From Clostridiales bacterium (lineage in GTDB: Bacteria; Bacillota; Clostridia; UBA8921): a DNA stretch of 6,780 bases. Below are positions 1 through 4,790 of the stretch, one piece after another (within the stretch, counting starts at the first letter, position 1; the number at the start of each line of letters is the position of its first letter). Position numbers and translations under genes: made by a program. The notes under the pieces were generated by a model. That model made no database searches, was not told where the DNA came from, and worked only from the letters and a program-made list of their open reading frames with translations. Location: positions 1-6,780 of the forward strand of contig DOHE01000319.1 in the NCBI GenBank assembly GCA_003535395.1, written 5' to 3'.

Positions 1-367
1 ATACCCATGAAGCAAATTCAAAAGCGATTGTTTCATGTGCGTATGTACCACCGTATCTGCCAGCCTTTGCGATTATGCCACGAGAATTTGTTTTCTCCGT
101 CCATTGTTTTACGGATAATACAAAACGGTTTAATCCCGCTTCGTTTTTAATTCCCTCGAATTCGGGGGAATTAAAATTTGGATTGTACATTTCCTCCCAT
201 ATCCCAAGAAACTCAATCGTATTTTTGTTTCGAAGCCACTTCTCGATTAAAGCCAATCCGTTTTCTATGTTTCTGACCATATCTGTAAGAGAGATATAGT
301 CGACGATGGGAAGTGCTTCCCACCGCTTTAGCATTTTTTCGTGGAGGGTAAACATCTCTAATTCCAT
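1..367 (-). CDS. KilA-N domain protein, 5' part only (runs off the left edge)
   Basis: Translating the minus strand from the ATG at 367-365 gives 122 residues that remain open at the window edge. From about residue 24 the protein matches the KilA-N DNA-binding domain: YISLTDMVRN, then WLRNKNTIEFLGIWE, then FNSPEFEGIKNEAGLN, then AGRYGGTYAHETIAFEFASW. KilA-N proteins are phage-, plasmid- and island-associated putative DNA-binding proteins, usually about 250-300 aa, so roughly the second half is missing here. The first 18 or so residues do not look like a normal KilA-N N-terminus. They resemble the end of a Phd/YefM antitoxin and share its reading frame (see 314-475). The only upstream SD-like sequence is AAGGTG, 11 nt from the ATG, which is weak. 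The domain call is firm from the motifs. Whether the gene is expressed or is part of a decayed fusion is unclear. Confidence 0.8.
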   Translation of the reverse strand, partial: MELEMFTLHEKMLKRWEALPIVDYISLTDMVRNIENGLALIEKWLRNKNTIEFLGIWEEMYNPNFNSPEFEGIKNEAGLNRFVLSVKQWTEKTNSRGIIAKAGRYGGTYAHETIAFEFASWV

Positions 368-475
368 GAACACAGGATCACCTTGCTATTTTTGTGAGAT
401 ATACCGGCTCTTCGGTGGACTTATGAAAGTCGCAAATCCATTGTAATTCTGTCGTATATTCACTTAAGTTTTAAT
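314..475 (-). pseudogene. Degraded Phd/YefM-type antitoxin remnant fused to the KilA-N gene
   Basis: Reading leftwards on the minus strand, three stretches line up in order with the intact antitoxin at 963-1235. IRQNYNGFATF (457-425) matches LRNNYNDISTF. HKSTEEPVYLTK (425-390), in another frame, matches HESREPVFITK. QGDPVFMELEMF (385-350), back in the first frame, matches QGDLAVMSIETY. The first and third stretches share one frame. That frame is broken by TAA (466-464) and TAG (388-386), and the middle stretch needs two compensating frameshifts. An IKT just upstream (475-467) echoes the IKSS of the intact copy. The third stretch runs without a break into the KilA-N reading frame. The likely history is an antitoxin gene that decayed, or was joined by deletion to a KilA-N gene. 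It is divergent from the intact copy, so it is a paralogue rather than a recent duplicate. Confidence 0.7.
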
Positions 476-611
476 CTTATTTCCTTATAATGACAATCTA
501 ATCATATTATACTTCTTTGCTCAAATCAATGAATTCCAGCGTTAATTACCATCATAATTCCGTTTCAGCATCATGATGGCTCTCAGCCAAGAGTGTCACA
601 GCAGATTACAC
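476..611. other. AT-rich intergenic stretch, no gene seen
   Basis: This lies between the antitoxin relic and the hairpin behind the toxin gene. The minus strand has a TATAAT hexamer at 506-511 and AAGGA at 481-485 just ahead of the relic. These could be the old promoter and ribosome binding site of the decayed antitoxin, but no convincing -35 box is paired with the TATAAT. A perfect 10-bp palindrome, catcatgatg, lies at 569-578. No open reading frame here resembles a protein. Confidence 0.4.
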
Positions 612-656
612 ACAAGGACAGGGCGAATACTTTTCATAGTGTCGCCCTGTCCTTGT
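612..656 (-). terminator. Strong hairpin behind the toxin gene, probable terminator
   Basis: The arms acaaggacagggcga (612-626) and tcgccctgtccttgt (642-656) are perfectly complementary over 15 bp, with a 15-nt loop between them. The hairpin starts 5 nt after the toxin stop codon. There is no good T-tract on the minus strand past the hairpin (it reads GTAATCTGC), so this is not a textbook intrinsic terminator. It could instead stabilise the 3' end of the mRNA or be a dispersed palindromic repeat. The structure is certain; the function is inferred from its position. Confidence 0.6.
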
Positions 657-661
657 ATCAA

Positions 662-976
662 TTATATAAATCTGAGCCAGTCGCGTCTGCCATATAGGAT
701 TCTTTCGACGTCAACTACCTTGTTCATCTCGTCAATAGAAAAGAATACAACGTAGTTTTTTACAATTAACTTCCTGTATCCCATTTGAGATAATCGTTCG
801 TCTACGATAAGCGGACAGCGCTGAGGCAAATCAGACAGACTCTCCATTGCTTCTTCAAGAATTTCCATCATACGGAAAGCCGATATAGGAGCGGACAGCT
901 GAGAAGCAATATACCGGACAATGTCCATGAGGTCGCTTTCGGCCGGTTCAGATACATCCACCTTATATTTCGTCAT
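662..976 (-). CDS. RelE/ParE-type toxin
   Basis: This 104-aa protein is of normal length for the RelE/ParE superfamily. Seen in the sequence are the N-terminal strand KYKVDVSEPAESDLMDIVRYI, a central helical part ending in LSDLPQRCPLI (about 48-57), GYRKLIVKNYVVFFSID (about 67-82) and the C-terminal VERILYGRRDW (90-100). The ILYGRRDW ending is typical of this superfamily. RelE members cut mRNA on the ribosome and ParE members poison gyrase, and sequence alone does not settle which applies here. The ATG lies inside the 3' end of the antitoxin gene (14-nt overlap), the usual translationally coupled antitoxin-first order. No frameshift or missing segment is visible, so the toxin looks intact. 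Partner: the Phd/YefM-type antitoxin at 963-1235. Confidence 0.88.
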   Translation of the reverse strand: MTKYKVDVSEPAESDLMDIVRYIASQLSAPISAFRMMEILEEAMESLSDLPQRCPLIVDERLSQMGYRKLIVKNYVVFFSIDEMNKVVDVERILYGRRDWLRFI

Positions 977-1235
977 CTGAGATAACCCGTTTGATATCCT
1001 TCATACCCTCGTGAAGCGGGCGTTTCTTTCCAGCTTTGACAGCAGCCCTACCCTCGTCAAGCAGACGATAAAGTTCCAGTTTACCGCTAAGTGCTTCGTA
1101 AGTCTCAATGCTCATGACCGCCAAATCTCCTTGCCCGTTTTTTGTGATAAAAACAGGCTCTCGGCTTTCGTGGCAGAATGTGGAGATATCATTATAATTA
1201 TTACGCAGGTCAGTGCTTGATTTTATATTTGGCAT
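963..1235 (-). CDS. Phd/YefM-type antitoxin
   Basis: This 90-aa protein carries the Phd/YefM N-terminal DNA-binding signature: IKSSTDLRNNYNDISTFC (about 4-21), then REPVFITKNGQGDLAVMSIETYEAL (about 25-49). The C-terminal part (about 53-90) is charged, as in the toxin-binding tails of this family. It should neutralise the downstream RelE/ParE-type toxin and repress its own operon by binding the inverted repeat over the promoter. The start is fixed by AAGGAGG at 1244-1250, 8 nt from the ATG. A second, broken relative lies at 314-475. Confidence 0.9.
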   Translation of the reverse strand: MPNIKSSTDLRNNYNDISTFCHESREPVFITKNGQGDLAVMSIETYEALSGKLELYRLLDEGRAAVKAGKKRPLHEGMKDIKRVISDDEI

Positions 1236-1255
1236 GATGTTTGCCTCCTTGGATA

Positions 1256-1295
1256 AATCTAAAGATATTATGCACTAATTTCTTTAGATTGTCAA
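1256..1295 (-). promoter_or_regulatory. Toxin-antitoxin promoter with embedded operator palindrome
   Basis: On the minus strand a perfect -35 box TTGACA (1295-1290) and a -10 box CATAAT (1272-1267) are separated by 17 nt, 32 nt upstream of the antitoxin ATG. A perfect 10-bp inverted repeat, aatctaaaga (1256-1265) and tctttagatt (1281-1290), brackets the -10 box. One arm abuts the -35 box and the other covers the expected transcription start. This is the layout expected for autorepression by an antitoxin or toxin-antitoxin complex. Boxes and repeat are seen directly; the binding protein is inferred. Confidence 0.85.
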
Positions 1296-1296
1296 C

Positions 1297-1338
1297 TGTG
1301 TTCGGCTGCTGGTAGCTGCTGGTGTGTTCGGCTGCTGG
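1297..1338. repeat. 16-bp direct repeat upstream of the toxin-antitoxin promoter
   Basis: The 16-nt sequence tgtgttcggctgctgg occurs at 1297-1312 and again at 1323-1338. Between them lies tagctgctgg, a partial third copy. It sits just upstream of the -35 box, in the 200-nt gap between the radical SAM gene and the toxin-antitoxin operon. No function is evident, and the rest of that gap (1339-1435) shows nothing recognisable. Confidence 0.75.
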
Positions 1339-1435
1339 AAGGTGCAGTAATAAAATATATGCAATTCTCTCCCACGGATTCAGGTGATACTTAGCTGTTG
1401 AGAGTCTTGTATTATCCGGGCTGGATTCGCGGGCT

Positions 1436-2434
1436 TCATTCCATGTATCTATAATGTCCGGCCGGCTGCAGATCCGGCAGGTCCAGATCCAGGCACATCA
1501 CCAGGTATCTGCGGATGTCATAGCACAGATCGCATTTCCCCGCATATATTTCCTTTGACCGGAAATCGTACTTCCGCACGGCCAGGTCATGCAGGCCCCG
1601 GATCCCGTCTGTATGAAGCGCATCCAGCAATGGATACTTTGCCGGGTCGACCTCTGCCTTCGGGTCCGCTCCCGCGCCCAAATCCATAAAATGCATCGAA
1701 AGTCCGGCGCAGCGTTCCGGAACAAAATTTCCGTACAGGTCCACATGAAAATGGTGGATTCCTTCCAGTTCCATACAAGGAAGTGATCCTGCCAGGATCT
1801 CCCCGGTGGGGTGGGCTGGAAGGTGTCCGGAAAACGACCGCAGCGCCCTTCCCCGAAAGTTCATACCATATCGCTGCAGAACACGGGATACATACCCGTC
1901 CCCGCGCCCCTTCGCCGCTTCCTCCAGAGGATGCACCCGGACCGGATCCAGCACCGCCAGGTCGTCCCAGAATTCCATCCGCCAGGGGAATACATCCATC
2001 CCGGCCTGTTCGCAGGCTTCCATGAGCCCCCAGGTCTTGCAAAACGGAATGTATTCATTGTGAAAGGGGTCGATGGAGATGAGCAGCGTGTCGACCCCGC
2101 ACCGGAGCAGTTCCTTAAGGATCGCCTGTGTCCGTTTCTCCTCCCCGTACCAGGAAGCGTTGGTCTCCACATACTCCACCCGGATCCTGGCTTCCCGTGC
2201 TGCTTCCAGCACCCGGAACAGTTTTTCCGGCTGCAGCAACGGCTCCCCGCCTCCGATATGCACGCTGTGGCAGCCCGCTTTTCGCAGCACAGAAAAAATG
2301 GCAGCTGCCGTCTCTCCCCCCATATACTCCCGAGGCCAGGCGGGCGAACAGCCATACAGGCAGTGCCTGCATTTGGAAGAACAATGATAATTCGTTATGA
2401 TCCCCCCGGAAATCAGCCGGTGAAACTGCAGCAT
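1436..2434 (-). CDS. Radical SAM protein with a candidate auxiliary Fe-S cluster
   Basis: This is a 332-aa protein. The CxxxCxxC motif CSSKCRHC (C18, C22, C25) should hold the [4Fe-4S] cluster that cleaves S-adenosylmethionine, and GGGEP (61-65) is the SAM-contacting motif of radical SAM barrels. VEYVETNASW (about 87-96) and TLLISIDPFH (about 116-125) fit later barrel strands. Four cysteines in the C-terminal half, C220, C242, C301 and C304, with HVDLYGNFVPERC between the first two, have the look of a SPASM/twitch-type auxiliary cluster. The substrate is not recognisable. It is not a clear anaerobic sulfatase-maturating enzyme, which is longer and has about seven C-terminal cysteines, though the sulfatase nearby would need one. 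The start follows GGGAGGG (2442-2448) by 7 nt. It lies 85 nt behind the URO-D-like gene on the same strand, probably in one operon. Cytoplasmic. Confidence 0.85.
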   Translation of the reverse strand: MLQFHRLISGGIITNYHCSSKCRHCLYGCSPAWPREYMGGETAAAIFSVLRKAGCHSVHIGGGEPLLQPEKLFRVLEAAREARIRVEYVETNASWYGEEKRTQAILKELLRCGVDTLLISIDPFHNEYIPFCKTWGLMEACEQAGMDVFPWRMEFWDDLAVLDPVRVHPLEEAAKGRGDGYVSRVLQRYGMNFRGRALRSFSGHLPAHPTGEILAGSLPCMELEGIHHFHVDLYGNFVPERCAGLSMHFMDLGAGADPKAEVDPAKYPLLDALHTDGIRGLHDLAVRKYDFRSKEIYAGKCDLCYDIRRYLVMCLDLDLPDLQPAGHYRYME

Positions 2435-2484
2435 GGCGGAGCCCTCCCGGTTGTATTGTAAACGGAATCCCGGAGGTTGTAAAT

Positions 2485-2541
2485 CCTGCTCAATACTGGC
2501 CTGCTCAGTACTGGCCTGCTCAATACTGGCCGTACTCCTGG
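2485..2541 (-). repeat. 15-bp tandem triplication over the URO-D stop codon
   Basis: The plus-strand unit cctgctcaatactgg is repeated at 2485-2499, 2500-2514 (one A-to-G change) and 2515-2529, with a partial, diverged fourth copy at 2530-2541. Read on the minus strand in the frame of the gene, each unit encodes G-Q-Y-stop-A. The gene therefore ends at the first TGA (2522-2520) and is followed by two more in-frame copies of the same tail and stop. The unit length, divisible by three, keeps the frame. Confidence 0.9.
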
Positions 2542-3656
2542 ATGGCGTACATCACAGCCCGCATGCTGGTAAGCAGACTACCATTGTTGACGGAACCCGC
2601 CGTGGCCAGATTGAGGCCCCGGCCGCATTCCCTGGCGGCTTCGCAGTCCCGGCGGACTTCTGCGAGGATGTCCTCTTCGTTGTTCCGCATCAGCGTGAAA
2701 GGGGCCAGCTGGCCGTCGATGCGGGTCCGGGGCATATACTTGCGGATCTCCCGGACGGTGACCGTCGGTCCGAAGTTCACGCCTGCCATGTTGAAATCCC
2801 CCAGCAGCGGCAGCAAATGTCCCATATCCGAGTCAGAATGCTGATAACGTTGATATTCCGGGCTCGGAGCGCAGGTTTCAAATACCTTCTTCAGGATCGG
2901 ATATCCAAAAAACTCGTATAATGGCGCCGACAGCATGCAGCAGTTGTCGTCGTTAAAAGAGAATCCGCTGGGGGTCTCACTGTCCAGCCCAGCTTCCACA
3001 TTCATGATGCGCCATACCCCCATGATCACGTTCGTGATGGCGTCCCGAAAGCGGGCGGCCAGATCGGGTTCATCCATGATCAGGTAGATGGTATTTTCCA
3101 CACCATACAGGGACATGGCCAAAGTGACCGGACCACGGATACCCCGGAAGGGCGCCGGCTTTTTCCCGTACTTTTCAAACACCCTTTTCTTGGCCTCTTC
3201 CCAGTTTTTAGGAAGGATAAAATCCCGCAGATCCATGGCCTCCACCTGGTCCAATGTCTTTTCCAGGTCCTGCGGTGTCTTCATATCGCTTTCCAGCCAG
3301 TATACTCCGTTGGAAAGGGTGTGATATCCGCCGAAAACATCCCCGATCCCCCGGATCCCGGGCAGATTGGCATCCGCTGGCGACGGTGGATTTTCTCCCA
3401 GAAGCCGTCTGCCGACGATGATCTCTGCCCGGTCGTTGTATCTGCGGCATAGATCCAGCATCCTTTCCGCCGGGGTATGTCCCCAGGGATTCCCCTCTTC
3501 CCCCAGTTCTGCAAACACACACTCCTGGCTCATGCGGAGTCCCAGCGCCACCTGTTTTGCTTCCGGATCGAAACAGTTCTGCCGGTGGGCAATGGCATCT
3601 TCCTTCCAAAAGCGCTCCAGATCCAGATCATAGCGCAGTTCGATATTCTGACTCAT
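2520..3656 (-). CDS. URO-D superfamily (uroporphyrinogen decarboxylase-like) protein
   Basis: This 378-aa protein has a URO-D-like fold signature. RGIRGPVTLAMSLYGVENT (about 171-189) and IYLIMDEPDLAARF (190-203) match the family's barrel core. FNDDNCCMLSAPLYEFF (about 234-250), HSDSD (273-277) and IDGQLAPFTL (313-322) follow in family order. It lacks the Arg-rich QAGRY N-terminal motif of true HemE. At 273-275 it has His-Ser-Asp instead of the His-x-Cys zinc ligands of MtaA/CmuA methyltransferases, and alanines and glycine (ATAG, 351-354) in the late segment where those enzymes have a Cys. So neither haem synthesis nor classical corrinoid methyl transfer should be assumed. The start chosen is the ATG at 3656, 6 nt from AGGGAGGG (3663-3670). 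An ATG 21 codons upstream has no such site. The radical SAM gene follows and an AraC regulator diverges. Function unknown. Confidence 0.82.
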   Translation of the reverse strand: MSQNIELRYDLDLERFWKEDAIAHRQNCFDPEAKQVALGLRMSQECVFAELGEEGNPWGHTPAERMLDLCRRYNDRAEIIVGRRLLGENPPSPADANLPGIRGIGDVFGGYHTLSNGVYWLESDMKTPQDLEKTLDQVEAMDLRDFILPKNWEEAKKRVFEKYGKKPAPFRGIRGPVTLAMSLYGVENTIYLIMDEPDLAARFRDAITNVIMGVWRIMNVEAGLDSETPSGFSFNDDNCCMLSAPLYEFFGYPILKKVFETCAPSPEYQRYQHSDSDMGHLLPLLGDFNMAGVNFGPTVTVREIRKYMPRTRIDGQLAPFTLMRNNEEDILAEVRRDCEAARECGRGLNLATAGSVNNGSLLTSMRAVMYAIQEYGQY

Positions 3657-3662
3657 CAAATT

Positions 3663-3670
3663 CCCTCCCT
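3663..3670 (-). promoter_or_regulatory. Ribosome binding site fixing the URO-D-like start
   Basis: AGGGAGGG on the minus strand ends 6 nt before the ATG at 3656-3654. It is the only strong Shine-Dalgarno match near the 5' end of the reading frame, so it favours this start over the in-frame ATG at 3719. Confidence 0.8.
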
Positions 3671-3688
3671 GTCGGATTCCTGCTCTTG

Positions 3689-3718
3689 AATATATCTTTG
3701 GATGCCGCTTTTCGTCCA
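3689..3718 (-). promoter_or_regulatory. Possible promoter of the URO-D/radical SAM operon
   Basis: On the minus strand a -10-like TATATT (3694-3689) lies 18 nt from a poor -35-like TGGACG (3718-3713), about 35 nt ahead of the start codon. A weak -35 next to upstream repeats would fit an activator-dependent promoter under the divergent AraC-type regulator, but this is a guess from position. Confidence 0.35.
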
Positions 3719-3737
3719 TGCAGTATTTTTACCTTTT

Positions 3738-3801
3738 CATGGAGGATTTGTACATGGAGGATTTGTACCGGATTCGGATTTGTACCGGATTCGGATTTGT
3801 G
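3738..3801. repeat. Two adjacent tandem duplications in the divergent regulatory region
   Basis: catggaggatttgta occurs twice head to tail (3738-3752 and 3753-3767). It is followed directly by ccggattcggatttgta (3768-3784) and a second copy with only the last base changed (3785-3801). Both units end in ggatttgta, so the core recurs four times at 15-17 bp spacing between the divergent URO-D-like and AraC genes. AraC-family regulators often bind direct repeats of about 17 bp, so these are candidate operator half-sites. They lie upstream of the putative -35 of the minus-strand operon. The repeats are seen directly; the role is inferred. Confidence 0.8.
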
Positions 3802-3874
3802 CCAGCCAGTTGCAAACCGCAGTCCGGGTATGGTAGAGTAGAATCATTATCGGGAAACGGGTTGGGATCTCCCG

Positions 3875-3901
3875 GGAGGCGCTGGAGGCGCTGGAAGTGC
3901 T
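3875..3901 (+). repeat. Triple 9-bp repeat abutting the AraC-type start codon
   Basis: ggaggcgct occurs at 3875-3883 and 3884-3892, and a diverged copy ggaagtgct at 3893-3901 touches the ATG at 3902. Each copy holds a Shine-Dalgarno-like GGAGG or GGAAG. The third copy is 4 nt from the start (rather close) and the second is 13 nt (rather far). Ribosome loading here may be weak or split between copies. No alternative start codon exists in frame back to the TAG at 3839-3841. Confidence 0.7.
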
Positions 3902-4726
3902 ATGTCTGACTTCAGTCATCTGGTACCGTCTTTTGAACATATTGTGGACAGGCAGTGTTCTCTTCAGTGGCAGGTCGTCCCCGCCCCAAAATCGACACAT
4001 AATATCATGTTCGTGACGGGCGGGGAAGGAATTTGTAAAACGGCCGGCGGTGAATTCCCCCTGGCCCGGGGTTCCTTCGTTTACCACAGCCCCGGAGAAA
4101 TCTCCGGCTACGATACTTCTAAAACCAGCCTGATGCGGGTATTCGGCATCAATTTACACCTGACGGCACTGTATTTCGAAAACGGATTATGGGAGGTCCG
4201 CCCTTACGGAAGGCTTCCCCTTCCGGAAAAAATGGAGATCCAGGATGTGGGCGCGCTCCAGGCTCTTTTCAACAGGCTTACGGAGATTTGGACGGAAAAA
4301 TCCCCGCTCACCACCCTGCAGTGCCGGTCCGTATTCATGGAGATCCTTTGTGTCCTCAGCAAGCAGGCCGCTTCCCTGGGAGAACCTCCGGAGACCGTGC
4401 TTTGCATCGACAGGCTGGCCAGTTTCATTTACCGGAATTACAACCGCCCGCTCACCCTGGAGGATCTGGCGAAATTTACCGGTTTTAATCCAGGGTACCT
4501 GGTGCGCACCTTCAAAAAGCACAAGGGCCTCACCCCCATGGAATATCTCCACCGGATCCGTATGCGCCGGGCTGAAGAATACCTGCGCTCCGGGTATAAT
4601 GTCTCCGAAACCGCTAAAATGGTGGGATATGAAGATGCCTTTTATTTCAGCCGCATGTTTAAAAAGAGCGGAGGATCCAGCCCCAGGGAATACATTCAGA
4701 AGTACAGGACCGGAGAAACCATCTGA
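3902..4726 (+). CDS. AraC-family transcriptional regulator
   Basis: This 274-aa protein is of normal length for the family. The N-terminal part (about 25-90) looks like the cupin-type sensor domain (GEGICKTAGGEFPLARGSFVYHSPG). The C-terminal 100 or so residues are the double helix-turn-helix AraC domain. The first helix pair is PLTLEDLAKFTGFNPGYLVR (183-202) followed by TFKKHKGLTPMEYL, and the second is VSETAKMVGYEDAFYFSRMF (234-253) followed by a SPREY ending. Many AraC proteins sense a small molecule, often a sugar, and activate neighbouring genes. The divergent URO-D/radical SAM operon and its repeat-rich upstream region are the obvious targets, and the gene may also regulate itself. The gene converges with the sulfatase. 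The effector cannot be told from sequence. Cytoplasmic. Confidence 0.92.
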   Translation: MSDFSHLVPSFEHIVDRQCSLQWQVVPAPKSTHNIMFVTGGEGICKTAGGEFPLARGSFVYHSPGEISGYDTSKTSLMRVFGINLHLTALYFENGLWEVRPYGRLPLPEKMEIQDVGALQALFNRLTEIWTEKSPLTTLQCRSVFMEILCVLSKQAASLGEPPETVLCIDRLASFIYRNYNRPLTLEDLAKFTGFNPGYLVRTFKKHKGLTPMEYLHRIRMRRAEEYLRSGYNVSETAKMVGYEDAFYFSRMFKKSGGSSPREYIQKYRTGETI

Positions 4727-4741
4727 ATTTGATTGCACTGC

Positions 4742-4764
4742 AAAAAGTCACTTTGTGACTTTTT
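4742..4764. terminator. Bidirectional intrinsic terminator
   Basis: A perfect 10-bp stem, aaaaagtcac (4742-4751) and gtgacttttt (4755-4764), has a ttt loop. It has an A-tract on one side and a T-tract on the other, so it reads as an intrinsic terminator on both strands. It lies between the convergent AraC-type gene (stop at 4726) and the sulfatase gene (stop at 4791) and can serve both. Confidence 0.8.
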
Positions 4765-4790
4765 CATCTCAGAAGTTACTTCCGATTTTT

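Noticed and set aside
75..299. 74-codon plus-strand frame at the left edge
   Set aside because: It is the antisense of the KilA-N domain coding sequence, which has clear conserved motifs.
549..579. Small inverted repeat ccatcat/atgatgg and a 10-bp palindrome in the left intergenic stretch
   Set aside because: It is short and AT-rich with no associated promoter or gene end, and is likely to occur by chance.
1811..2461. 216-codon plus-strand frame opposite the radical SAM gene
   Set aside because: It is a long shadow frame caused by high GC. It is Pro/Arg/His-rich with no domain, while the minus strand carries a coherent radical SAM protein.
3801..3840. Possible cobalamin riboswitch ahead of the URO-D-like gene
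   Set aside because: A GCC-rich patch recalls such elements, but no B12-box-like core or long conserved fold is present, and the leader is too short.
3737..4087. 116-codon minus-strand frame upstream of the URO-D-like gene
   Set aside because: It is mostly antisense to the AraC-type coding region, and its C-terminal end is just the translated tandem repeats.
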